Below, in pieces: positions 7,700 through 15,737 of a stretch of DNA of 64,000 nucleotides. The stretch comes from Bog-366 sp963722555 (GTDB lineage: Bacteria; Acidobacteriota; Terriglobia; UBA7540). The stretch spans positions 62,001 to 126,000 of the forward strand of contig CAVRNQ010000006.1 in assembly GCA_963722555.1 (NCBI GenBank), written 5' to 3'. The notes below the pieces were generated by a model, which had not been told where the DNA came from, did not search any database, and saw nothing but the letters and a program-made list of their open reading frames with translations. The first letter of the stretch is position 1, and every line of letters starts with the position of its first letter. The translations under genes were made by a program, and so were the position numbers.

Positions 7700-9609
7700 T
7701 CGCGGTAGGGATACCGGTTACCCGGTACCCCCCGCACAGATCCGGACGTGCGCTGGTTAGCGCATACGGCTCTTATCTCGGATGCGTGGCGGCAAAGCGC
7801 TGCGTTGGCCAAGGATGCAGAACGCGCGGAGCAGGCAACCAGCGGTCCGCGAGTTTACCCAGACGGTCCCAGTTGAGGCGGTGGCGTTGGCTGCGTTGGC
7901 GCAGTTGAGTTCGCCACAGTCGGGTCAACCGGTCCCGAAAGGTCCGCAAGCGGTCGAGGTTTCCCGGTACCGCGTGATAGTGGAAGTAGCCCTGCACGAC
8001 CGACCGGAGCCACTCGCCCGTTGGCGCCACCGGATCGTGCCGACGCCGCCGGAGTTGCGGCTTGATTTCCTGCAACTTCCCCCGCAGGCGCTTGCTGATC
8101 GTCTGGCGCTTCACGGTAAAGTACCCTTGCCGGTTCTTCCCGCTGATATGCGTGAAGCCCAGAAAGTCGAACGTCTCGGGCTTACCTTCCCCTCTGCTTT
8201 TCCGGTTCAGCTCGGCATACCGCCCGAACTCGATCCGGCGCGTTTTCTCCGGGTGCAGTTCCAGCCCGAACTTCCCCAACCGTTCCCGGAAATCCTCCAG
8301 AAAACGGTCGGCTTCCGCCGGGTATGGGAACCCCAGGACCGTATCATCGGCATAGCGCACGACGATCACGTCTCCCCTGGCGTGTTTCTTGCGCCACGCC
8401 TGCACCCAGAGGTCGAAGACGTAGTGCAGATAGATATTCGCCAGCAGCGGTGAAATCACCGCCCCCTGCGGAGTACCCATCTCCGTCTCCGACCATTCGC
8501 CTTCCTCCATCACCCCGGCTTTCAGCCATTTCTGGATCAGCCGGAGAATCCGTCGGTCGGCGACGCCGTGCTCGACAAACTTGAGCATCCAGGCATGTGA
8601 AATAGCATCGAAAAATCCCCGGATGTCAGCGTCCAGCACATAGTTCACTCGCTTCTGCGTGAGCGCATACGAGAGCGCATCCAGCGCTTGATGCTGGCTG
8701 CGTCCTGGTCGGAAACCATACGAGAAGCCCAGAAAGTCTGCCTCGTAAATCGCGTTGAGGATGGTGACCACGGCCTGTTGGACAATCTTGTCCTCCAAGG
8801 CCGCAACCCCCAACGGGCGTTGCCGCCCGTCGGCTTTTGGGATATACACCCTTCTTGAGGGCTTCGCTCGATACGCCCCGCGGTGGACCCGGCGGTGCAG
8901 ATCGACCAGTCGACCTTCCCATCCGATCTCATACTCCTGCCACGTCGTGCCGTCCACCCCAGGCGCCGCTTTCCGCTTCAGTGCGTAAAAGCTCTCCTGG
9001 AGCAAATCGACCGTGAGGTGGTGGAGCAAGGCGGTGAACTTCGTCTCCTTGTGTTCCTTCGCGGCTTTCCGCACACCCATCAACCCCTGGGACACGCGTG
9101 CCCCGCTCTGCGTCGGGTGCGTGCTGGACTGACGAGTGTTCTCCTTGATCAGCGGCCTTCCCTCTTCATTCTCCGCCAAGGGCTTCCCCGTGTTGTTCGA
9201 ATGATTCATCGGTACTATGCCACTGTCCGACCCCTCGAAGACGTGCCTGCGGGCTGTACGGCAATCGCCTTTTCCCGCCGACCGGCCACGCTATACGGCG
9301 GCCGATGCCTCCGAGGTCTCCCGGTTCTCGTGCAGAAAGTGTCTAGGCGTGTCTGGGGTCTACGACTACGCAGGACTGCCCAGGGACTTGCGCTAGCGCC
9401 CCTGTGCATGTTGCCTTCCGCTGGTCTGACGGCGTCGGCGTCCCGATGGCACATTTTCGAAGCTCCATACCCAGCCCACCTATTCCCCTGTTTACGCTTC
9501 GCTCCGTGCCTCGCAGCACGTAGCGCAAAACTCGGGGCCGAGTGGATCGCTACTCCTTCCTCGTGAGAATCTTTCATTCTCTGCTTCCTGCCGGTTTATC
9601 CCGGCGCAC
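7699..9609 (-). mobile_element. group II intron, probably class C (IIC)
   Basis: The RNA would run on the minus strand from 9609 to about 7699 (1.9 kb). The 5' end reads GTGCGCC, matching the group II 5' consensus GUGYG. The 3' end shows a domain V (AGCCGTATGCG...AGCGCACGTCCGGATCTGT, about 7737-7772) followed by a short domain VI hairpin and the end CCTACCGCGAC. The encoded reverse transcriptase has no C-terminal endonuclease. The 5' splice site touches a perfect 8-bp stem-loop (9610-9632), the target type of class C introns. The exact 3' boundary is uncertain by a base or two. Confidence 0.82.
7773..9209 (-). CDS. ltrA: group II intron reverse transcriptase/maturase
   Basis: This 478-residue intron-encoded protein reverse transcribes the intron RNA and helps it splice. 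Reverse transcriptase motifs are in order: PGVDGTTW near 85, VYIPKADGRQRPLGV near 125-140, YGFRPGRSQHQALD, the palm DADIRGFFDAI, GTPQGAVISPLLANIYL, the catalytic YADD in VVRYADDTVL, and DFLGFTH. The maturase (X) domain follows with the RLRGKLQEIKP and VVQGYFHYH segments. No HNH endonuclease domain follows, which fits a class C element. The start ATG 9209 lies about 400 nt inside the intron. The frame looks intact, so the element may be active. Confidence 0.93.
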   Translation of the reverse strand: MNHSNNTGKPLAENEEGRPLIKENTRQSSTHPTQSGARVSQGLMGVRKAAKEHKETKFTALLHHLTVDLLQESFYALKRKAAPGVDGTTWQEYEIGWEGRLVDLHRRVHRGAYRAKPSRRVYIPKADGRQRPLGVAALEDKIVQQAVVTILNAIYEADFLGFSYGFRPGRSQHQALDALSYALTQKRVNYVLDADIRGFFDAISHAWMLKFVEHGVADRRILRLIQKWLKAGVMEEGEWSETEMGTPQGAVISPLLANIYLHYVFDLWVQAWRKKHARGDVIVVRYADDTVLGFPYPAEADRFLEDFRERLGKFGLELHPEKTRRIEFGRYAELNRKSRGEGKPETFDFLGFTHISGKNRQGYFTVKRQTISKRLRGKLQEIKPQLRRRRHDPVAPTGEWLRSVVQGYFHYHAVPGNLDRLRTFRDRLTRLWRTQLRQRSQRHRLNWDRLGKLADRWLPAPRVLHPWPTQRFAATHPR

Positions 9610-9632
9610 CAGACCTCCGTCGCTGAGGTCTG
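9610..9632. other. stem-loop forming the intron insertion target
   Basis: CAGACCTC (9610-9617), a 7-nt loop and GAGGTCTG (9625-9632) give a perfect 8-bp hairpin. The intron starts at the very next base. The right half of the hairpin belongs to the 49-bp repeat. Confidence 0.75.
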
Positions 9633-9670
9633 CGGTTCTTCCTTAGATTCACGCCCCTGAATCCGAGGGC
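9622..9670. repeat. 49-bp direct repeat, copy flanking the 5' side of the intron
   Basis: It is the partner of 7651-7699. It continues into more palindromic sequence with CCGCGG and GGGGGTCCGCGCTAC up to about 9745. Confidence 0.75.
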
Positions 9671-10220
9671 CGACCCCCGTTTTTGAGATTTGCGGTTTTT
9701 CCTACCGAAGAACCGCGGACCCCAAGGACGGGGGTCCGCGCTACGCGCGGTGTGCCTTTGCGTGATATGCTTTTGCTCATCCAGGGATTTCTTCACAGCT
9801 TCTTGCGCAGTGGGCTACGACCTTTCGCCCGCTGCGCGGGCTACGATTCAGAGCGGGCAGAGCGAGATCCTTCGCGGAGTTTACCCTGAGCGGCAGGGCG
9901 AGATCCTTCGCTGCGCTCAGGATGACAGCGAAGGGCGCAGGATGACAGCAAAGGGCATAGGATGACAGCGAAGAGTTCAGAATGACAGCGGAGCGGGCAG
10001 CGACGACGGCCAAACCCCCGCGTGACACACTCCCCCACATCGGTTATCGGTAGGTTCAGGTGCGAACATGAATCGATTCGCTGACTTCGAAAATCGCAAA
10101 CCACAAATCGCAAACCACATATCACCCGATCACCCGATGACCCGATGATCTGATCCCTGCCGATTCCCTCAATTGCAATTTCTCTGACCGCCGACTAGAA
10201 TCAAGAATGAGGTGAGGAAA
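9671..10220. other. repeat-filled intergenic region, no gene seen
   Basis: The region holds palindromic repeat sequence to about 9745, TCAGGATGACAG-type repeat pieces from about 9850, and a 20-bp tandem repeat (9919-9998). Short AT-rich direct repeats AAATCGCAAACCACA occur near 10090. No thiamine (TPP) riboswitch signature was seen before thiG. Confidence 0.6.
9919..9998. repeat. four tandem 20-bp units (AGGATGACAGCGAAGGGCGC)
   Basis: The units start at 9919, 9939, 9959 and 9979. All contain the core ATGACAGC and differ mainly in their last six bases. The core equals the TCAGGATGACAG end of the dispersed palindromes, so this is probably local amplification of that end. Confidence 0.7.
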
Positions 10221-11000
10221 ATGGAAAACGACGTCCTGCGGATTGCGGGAAAGGAATTCCGTTCGCGCCTGATTGTGGGCACGGGAAAGTATCGCAGCTT
10301 CGAGGAGATGGCGCGCGCTCACGAGGCCTCCGGCGCGGATATGGTCACCGTTGCCGTGCGCCGCGTGAACCTGACCGACCGCAGCAAGGAGTCGATGCTC
10401 GACTATATCGACCGCAAGAAACTGTTTATCCTTCCCAACACCGCGGGCTGCTATTCGGCTGACGACGCCATCCGCACGGCGCGCCTGGCGCGGGAAGTGG
10501 GCCTTTCCAACTGGATCAAGCTGGAAGTGATCGGCGACGAAAAGACGCTCTTCCCCGACAACTTCGAGCTGCTCAAAGCCACCGAGACCCTCGTCAAGGA
10601 AGGCTTTGTGGTCTTGCCCTACACGAACGACGATCTGATTGCTGCCCGGCGCCTGATCGACGCGGGCGCCGCGGCCGTGATGCCGCTCGGTGCACCCATC
10701 GGATCGGGACTGGGCATCCAGAATCTCACCAACATGCGCATCCTGCGTGAGATGGTTACGCAGGTTCCCCTGATTGTTGACGCGGGCGTGGGCACAGCCT
10801 CAGACGCCGCCATCGCCATGGAACTTGGCGCGGACGCGGTGCTCATGAACACCGGCATCGCCGGGGCGCAGGACGCCATCTTGATGGCGGAGGCGATGAA
10901 GAACGCTGTGCTCGCCGGCCGCCAGGCGTACCTTGCCGGCCGCATGCCGAAGAAGCTCTACGCCACGGCTTCAAGCCCGGTGGAAGGCGTGGTACGGTAA
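10221..11000 (+). CDS. thiG: thiazole synthase
   Basis: ThiG builds the thiazole phosphate half of thiamine from 1-deoxy-D-xylulose 5-phosphate, dehydroglycine or glycine imine, and the ThiS thiocarboxylate. The 259-residue (beta/alpha)8 barrel is full length. The Schiff-base lysine is in NWIKLEVIGD (residue 100), with PNTAGCYSADDA and the phosphate-binding loops PLGAPIGSGLG and VDAGVGTASDAA. ATG 10221 is chosen because of the strong GAGGTGAGG just before it; a GTG at 10212 lies inside that site. No other thi genes are adjacent, so the rest of the pathway must be encoded elsewhere. Confidence 0.96.
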   Translation: MENDVLRIAGKEFRSRLIVGTGKYRSFEEMARAHEASGADMVTVAVRRVNLTDRSKESMLDYIDRKKLFILPNTAGCYSADDAIRTARLAREVGLSNWIKLEVIGDEKTLFPDNFELLKATETLVKEGFVVLPYTNDDLIAARRLIDAGAAAVMPLGAPIGSGLGIQNLTNMRILREMVTQVPLIVDAGVGTASDAAIAMELGADAVLMNTGIAGAQDAILMAEAMKNAVLAGRQAYLAGRMPKKLYATASSPVEGVVR

Positions 11001-11117
11001 ATCAGGGCACAGGTCCGAGGTCCGTATTGATCTGCCATCCGCGCTGAATCCATGATTTGAGTCAGCCCCTGACCGCCGCGCGGCAAAGGCCGGGAACTGC
11101 CTCGCGGGGGGAGGCCT

Positions 11118-11474
11118 TCACTGTTTGGGAGGGGTTTGCTGGGCGGAGGAAGGTGGCGGATTCGCTTGCGCCTTATCGGGTAGCGTGTAGATTTTCTCGC
11201 CGGGCTTCACCAGGTGCATTTGCTCTCGCGCCAAGCGCTCAATCGCTGCGGGGTCCGACTTCAGCGCCTTGATCTGCTTATCCAACTGCTCGTTTTCCAG
11301 CTTAAGCTGCTCAATCTGTTGCTCGAGCGTTTGGAGTTCCTTTTGCTGTCGCCGCAGCGCCAGGTAACCGTTCTGTCCGAAGATGTTGTGAACAATCAGC
11401 GCGATCGAGGCAAGCAATAGCACCAGGGCGCCGTTGCGATAAAGCGTGGCTTTGTCGAAGTGAAAATCCTTCAT
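11118..11474 (-). CDS. ftsB: FtsB/DivIC-type septum formation protein
   Basis: This is a bitopic division protein that forms a coiled-coil complex with FtsL and FtsQ and helps activate septal peptidoglycan synthesis. It has a short cytoplasmic N-terminus, one transmembrane helix at about residues 13-33 and a periplasmic coiled coil at about 38-75 (QQKELQTLEQQIEQLKLENE). A conserved tail IERLAREQMHLVKPGEKIY follows, typical of the family. The last 20 residues are Pro/Gln-rich. At 118 residues it is of normal size. It is transcribed away from cutA, which starts about 150 bp upstream on the other strand. Confidence 0.88.
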   Translation of the reverse strand: MKDFHFDKATLYRNGALVLLLASIALIVHNIFGQNGYLALRRQQKELQTLEQQIEQLKLENEQLDKQIKALKSDPAAIERLAREQMHLVKPGEKIYTLPDKAQANPPPSSAQQTPPKQ

Positions 11475-11620
11475 GGCCTGAAACTAATGCTCGGGCTCGA
11501 GCCGCCCACCGTAGCTCCGAAGGGTAAGGCGTTGCGTCCCCAATCCGCCTATTGTATCTTCTGGTGCAAGTCCCTGCAACCAAGCGCCGCGCGGCCCAGC
11601 CCCGGCCGCCAGGAGGACCC

Positions 11621-11971
11621 GTGACCGACAAAGTCGTAATCATGGTGACCGCCGCGAGCCAAGCGGAGTGCCAAAGTATCGCCCGGCATCTCGTGGAAGC
11701 GAAGCTCGCTGCCTGCGTCAACATCACGCAGCCCATCGAATCCATCTATCGCTGGGAAGGGAAGATCGCGGACGACCAGGAATACCAGCTTCTCATCAAG
11801 AGCACGCGCGAGTTGTTCCCCGAAATCGAAGCGGCGATTCACAAACTGCATAGCTACCACACTCCGGAGATCATCTGCCTGCCCATCGTCGACGGCTCGC
11901 GCAACTACCTCGAGTGGGTGGGCGACTCCGTCAAGCCTGCCGGCCCCGCGGGGGAAAACTCCGCCGGGTAG
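11621..11971 (+). CDS. cutA: CutA1 divalent-ion tolerance protein
   Basis: This is a small trimeric ferredoxin-like protein of the CutA1 family, linked to copper tolerance in E. coli, although the exact role is disputed. Typical stretches are IMVTAASQAECQSIARHLVE, KLAACVNITQPIESIYRWEGK and LHSYHTPEIICLPI. GTG 11621 is chosen because AGGAGG stands 4 nt before it and the family starts a few residues ahead of VMVT. A longer frame upstream lacks conservation. The C-terminus has a short Gly/Ala tail. Downstream lies an ABC exporter pair on the same strand, possibly unrelated. Confidence 0.93.
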   Translation: MTDKVVIMVTAASQAECQSIARHLVEAKLAACVNITQPIESIYRWEGKIADDQEYQLLIKSTRELFPEIEAAIHKLHSYHTPEIICLPIVDGSRNYLEWVGDSVKPAGPAGENSAG

Positions 11972-12028
11972 GGAACCGCGGGATCGTGTTCTGCGTAGGA
12001 GACTGTAGACCTGCTGCGAGGAGGCCAC

Positions 12029-12967
12029 TTGCCCGCTGTCATTGAGATGACCACGCTGCGCAAAGAGTTTGACGACCTGGTCGCGGTTCAGGACCTGGAC
12101 GTGTCGATTCCCGAAGGCGAGATCTACGGTTTGATCGGCCCGAACGGCGCCGGGAAGACCACGACGATTCGCATGGCCTGCGGTCTGCTGGAGCCCACGG
12201 GCGGCAGAGTTGCGGTCTCGGGTGTAGACGTGCACGAAGAGCCCGAGCGTGCCCAGCAGTTCATCGGCTACCTCTCGGATTTCTTTTCGGTCTACGAGGA
12301 CCTGAAGGTTTGGGAGTACTTGGATTTTTTCGCGCACGCTTACAAGATGCCGGAGCCGGGAATCCCCGCGCGCATTGACGAGGTCATTCACCAGGTCGAA
12401 CTGGAAGTGAAACGCGACGCCATGATTAAGGGGCTTTCGCGCGGCATGAAGCAGCGCCTGGGCATTGCGCGGGCGATCATCCACCGGCCCCGGATTCTAT
12501 TCCTGGACGAGCCGGCTTCCGGCCTCGACCCCAAGGCGCGCCTCGATTTGCGCAACCTGCTGCGCTCCCTACGCGACCAGGGGACGACCGTGCTGATCTC
12601 CTCCCACATTCTCACCGAACTCGAAGGCTTCTGTACCTCCATTGGGCTGATGGAGAAAGGGCAGATGATTCGCAGTGGAACGATTGAGGAGATTGCCGCC
12701 GCCGAAAGCCAGTTCCGCGTGGTGCGCCTCGGTTGGTTGGGAGAGGGAGGTGCGACGGTCCGCGCCAGGTTGGCGGAGAACGCTCAGGTCTCCGGTCTAA
12801 CGGTGCAGGGTTCGCGGGCGGTCTTCAAGTTCGCGGGCTCGGAAGAGGAACTCGCCGCTGTCCTGGCCGGCCTGGTGGCTGCCGGCGTATCCGTTGTGAA
12901 CTTCGGCGAGGTTAAGCAGACGGTGGAAGATCTCTACCTGAAACTCTCCCATCACGAGGTGATGTAA
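12029..12967 (+). CDS. ABC transporter ATP-binding protein (ABC-2 export type)
   Basis: This is the ATPase subunit of an ABC-2-type exporter. Walker A GPNGAGKT is at residues 37-44, the signature LSRGMKQRLGIARA at about 137-150 and Walker B ILFLDEPASGLDP at about 156-170. The switch His is in ISSHILTELE. The C-terminal 80 residues form the extra domain seen in this CcmA-like group. The start is TTG 12029, 4 nt after GCGAGGAGG; ATG at residue 7 is an alternative. Its stop overlaps the start of the permease gene (TAATG), so the two are translationally coupled. The substrate cannot be told. Confidence 0.92.
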   Translation: MPAVIEMTTLRKEFDDLVAVQDLDVSIPEGEIYGLIGPNGAGKTTTIRMACGLLEPTGGRVAVSGVDVHEEPERAQQFIGYLSDFFSVYEDLKVWEYLDFFAHAYKMPEPGIPARIDEVIHQVELEVKRDAMIKGLSRGMKQRLGIARAIIHRPRILFLDEPASGLDPKARLDLRNLLRSLRDQGTTVLISSHILTELEGFCTSIGLMEKGQMIRSGTIEEIAAAESQFRVVRLGWLGEGGATVRARLAENAQVSGLTVQGSRAVFKFAGSEEELAAVLAGLVAAGVSVVNFGEVKQTVEDLYLKLSHHEVM

Positions 12968-14481
12968 TGCTCAGGTTCTGGCGCAACCCGCTGCTGATCC
13001 TTCATGTGCGGTCGGAGCTTCGCCCCACCCGCGCCGTGATGGCGGCTGCCATCACCCTGGTGGTCTGCATCCTGATGGCCATGGGGTGTTGGTCCGCGGA
13101 CCATAGCACTGTTTACGAGTTCTGCCGCGATCTCTACACGTGGCTGCTGGCGAGCCAGTTCGTGGTGCTGGGGGTTTGGTGCGCTCTGGCGTGCGGGCAG
13201 GCCGTGGTCCGGGAGCGCGAGCTGAAGACATTTGACTTCCTGAAGACCACGCGTCTCACCGCGGCCGAACTCCTGGTCGGCAAATTGCTCGGCGCGCCCA
13301 TCCTCGCGTATTTCCTGGTGGGTTGCACTCTTCCCGTCTCGATTGTGGCCGGCCTGGTGGGAGGCGTTCGCCCGGCCGCCGTCCTGGGTTCGGTCGTTCT
13401 GCTGCTTGGCTTCAACTTTTTCTACAGCTTGGTTGCCCTCTGGGGATCCATGCTGGTGGAGAAGGCGAACGCGGGGGCCGTCGGCATACTCGGGCTCTTG
13501 GTGAACCTCATCGCTTTGCCGTTTGCCCATAGCGTTTTTCCGGGGTTTGCCGCCCTCAGCGTGGTTCCCGCGCTGTTCTCCCTCCATCGGCTGAAGGACT
13601 TCGATGTGGGGAACGTGGCGCCGACCGTCTTTGGCGTGGAAGTTCCCCTCTTCGTCCTCTCGTTGGTTCTCTATGCGCTGGTGGGCGCGTGGTTTGTACT
13701 GATGATTGTGCGCAACCTCAAGCGGGACCTCCCGCAAATTCAGCTTCTCTCGCGTTGGCAGGGTGTCGGGCTGGTCGCCTTCTGGAATCTCCTGTTCTAC
13801 GCTTTCTTGAATCCCCATTGGGTGGGGGCCGGCCACTCTTCCCGCTTCTCCAAGATTCGGGCGCCTGAGGTCTTGGCCTGTGCACTTGCCTGGAACGCCA
13901 CCTTGCTCTTCCTGATCGGCGTCGCGGCGCTGAGCCCGCAGGAGAAGCTCAAGGTCTGGTACCGAAAGTGGGCTGCTGGGAAGGAATCCTACCTGGCCCC
14001 GCAGGGCTTGCCGTGGCCGTGGCTGGTTGCGGCGGCGGTGATTGCTTACGGCATGCTGGTGGCAGAGGTTTTGGGGCTGGCCTCCGCGGTTCCACTCGGT
14101 GAGTGGCACCTGGGGTTCGTCGCATTAGTCTTCCTGGCTTTCCTGATCTTCACCGCACGCGATGTCCTTTTCCTGCAGTGGTGCCTGCTCACGCGCCTGA
14201 AGCACCCGATAATGAAGGGATTCCTGTTTCTGTTCCTCTATTACGTGGCCGCCACGATTGTGGGCATCATGGTCGCTGTGTTCTCCTCCGTGGCTGCTCC
14301 CCGGGTCATGACTTTGCTCACGGCATACGCGTTGCTCCAAGATTTGGAAATGGGGTCGAGCGCTCCAACGCTCATCCTGGTGTCCGTGGTCCTGCAATTG
14401 AGTGTCTGCGGTCTGATTCTCTTCGCCATCCAAAAACGCCTGGCGCGCCCGCTGCACGCCTCCGTCGCAAGCGTGGCCTGA
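12967..14481 (+). CDS. ABC-2 type transporter permease
   Basis: This 504-residue integral membrane protein carries about 12 hydrophobic segments. The N-terminal half resembles the ABC-2 membrane domain: RERELKTFDFLKTTRLTAAELLVGKLLGAP is the typical cytoplasmic coupling segment after the second helix. The C-terminal half holds further helices (about 360-490), making it larger than simple ABC-2 permeases. It begins with the TAATG overlap on the ATPase gene and surely forms the membrane part of that transporter. There is no accessory periplasmic gene beside it. Confidence 0.88.
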   Translation: MLRFWRNPLLILHVRSELRPTRAVMAAAITLVVCILMAMGCWSADHSTVYEFCRDLYTWLLASQFVVLGVWCALACGQAVVRERELKTFDFLKTTRLTAAELLVGKLLGAPILAYFLVGCTLPVSIVAGLVGGVRPAAVLGSVVLLLGFNFFYSLVALWGSMLVEKANAGAVGILGLLVNLIALPFAHSVFPGFAALSVVPALFSLHRLKDFDVGNVAPTVFGVEVPLFVLSLVLYALVGAWFVLMIVRNLKRDLPQIQLLSRWQGVGLVAFWNLLFYAFLNPHWVGAGHSSRFSKIRAPEVLACALAWNATLLFLIGVAALSPQEKLKVWYRKWAAGKESYLAPQGLPWPWLVAAAVIAYGMLVAEVLGLASAVPLGEWHLGFVALVFLAFLIFTARDVLFLQWCLLTRLKHPIMKGFLFLFLYYVAATIVGIMVAVFSSVAAPRVMTLLTAYALLQDLEMGSSAPTLILVSVVLQLSVCGLILFAIQKRLARPLHASVASVA

Positions 14482-14904
14482 AGCGCAGCATCGTTCTCTT
14501 CGCCAGGTCGGGTCCGCGGCCGGTGACACAGTCTTCCCTATCCTTGAATCTCAGGGAGATGCGCACCAAGCTGTCCGTGATCCCCGGTCGCTGGCGATTC
14601 CCTGCTGGCGCGCTAACGTGCATCATGGCTGCAGGGTGAAGTCAATGGACCAGGAAGACCTGGGCGGCGAGGTTTGGGGGGACTTTGATTTGACCCGAAT
14701 TGAGTTATGATTATCAGTGGAGGGCTTTGGTGCACCGGACCGGCGTGTTGGCGTCGCGTTGGCAATCAAACTGCGGGGTGAGCAACGTCTTGGCGCTGCC
14801 GCAGAAGCTTCGCTGTACGCTCGATGGCATCAGCGTTTCAGCATGTGACACATGCCTTTGATGTGTTAGCTGCCGGACGACCCCCGAGGAGGAGGTTTCA
14901 TTTC
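14482..14904. other. intergenic region, no gene seen
   Basis: Frames here are short and carry no recognisable family. A possible plus-strand promoter reads CTTTGA, 17 bp, TATGAT near 14690-14712; it could serve the gene at 14905 but is weak evidence. Confidence 0.45.
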
Positions 14905-15321
14905 ATGTTTTCATCCCATTCCCCGAGATTCTTTATGATGGGGTTGGTCTGCGCCGGCCTGGTGCTGACCGCAGAGCTGATTCGACCGGCCCATGGCCAG
15001 ACCCAGAATCCCAATAGTGGTACCGCCAATCTGATTGTGGACGTTAAGGACTCTGAGACCGGTGAACCTATCAGCCAGGCCCGTTTGACTCTGCAGTTTC
15101 AGGAGCCCGGGAACATGAGCAGGTTCAAAGTACCGAAGAAGTTGGCTTACAGCGCCAAGACCAACGCCCAAGGTCGGTATAAGTTCACGAACATCAACAA
15201 GGGAACCATCCACGTGTTTGTCACGGCGGAGCGGCACCAGAGTTTCGGCAAAGAATATGAATTGACAGAAAACAACCAGGTCGTTGAAGTCAGGCTGAAG
15301 AAGCCCCAGCCACTGCTCTAA
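14905..15321 (+). CDS. secreted carboxypeptidase-regulatory-like (CarboxypepD_reg) protein
   Basis: ATG 14905 follows GAGGAGGAGG by 9 nt. Residues 1-33 form a signal peptide with a PAHGQ cleavage site. The mature 105 residues form a single beta-sandwich domain of the CarboxypepD_reg/CNA-B type: ANLIVDVKDSETGEPISQAR, a YSAKTNAQGRYKFTNI turn and GTIHVFVTAERHQ. Such domains are usually structural modules on outer-membrane or secreted proteins; here the domain stands alone. It is flanked by long non-coding stretches on both sides, so it is monocistronic. Confidence 0.75.
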   Translation: MFSSHSPRFFMMGLVCAGLVLTAELIRPAHGQTQNPNSGTANLIVDVKDSETGEPISQARLTLQFQEPGNMSRFKVPKKLAYSAKTNAQGRYKFTNINKGTIHVFVTAERHQSFGKEYELTENNQVVEVRLKKPQPLL

Positions 15322-15737
15322 TAACGAGAGATACTTCATCTCGATCCTGCCTTTCTGATGTGCTGGAAGCGTGCCTGCTGTCAGTCAACAAATCATCCTG
15401 GAACTTGTGATAGATGGTTACGAACCGTTTGGCCCAGAGGAGGCGTGACTGGCAGTGCCGCGATGTGGGAATCCATCGGCGGAATGCCTCAGGTTGGTGC
15501 AAAGTGTTAAAAGTCGTTCAGGGGTTTAACGTTACCGTAACCTTGGGGTAGGTTATCCACAAAGTTTTCAACAGACTTGTTGAAAACCAGATGCCGGGCG
15601 CAATGAGCGACACAAACGCCAACGAAACGCGTCCCAGATCCCGCCACAATGTCGCGTTGAGATATAGTTGTTACCTCTTCTTATACTGGCACTTCATAGC
15701 TGCAAGAGAAACAATGGGTTCTCTCGCCAGCTTCTCT
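15322..15737. other. intergenic region with DnaA-box-like site and perfect palindrome
   Basis: TTATCCACA at 15553-15561 equals the DnaA-box consensus. Two bases later comes GTTTTCAACA-GACT-TGTTGAAAAC (15564-15587), a perfect 10-bp inverted repeat. A GTTAAACCC-like pair and AT-rich sequence lie just before. No gene was seen. Confidence 0.55.

Noticed and set aside
9919..9998. Possible CRISPR array
   Set aside because: Contiguous 20-bp units without separate unique spacers and no cas genes in the window; a simple tandem repeat.
10022..10220. TPP riboswitch before thiG
   Set aside because: The conserved CUGAGA and ACCUGAUCUGGAUAAUACCAGCG-like elements are absent.
12952..14109. 385-codon minus-strand frame
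   Set aside because: It is antisense to the ABC permease, Gln/His/Arg-rich and without motifs.
15553..15561. Replication origin
   Set aside because: Only one DnaA box, and no dnaA, dnaN or gidA nearby.
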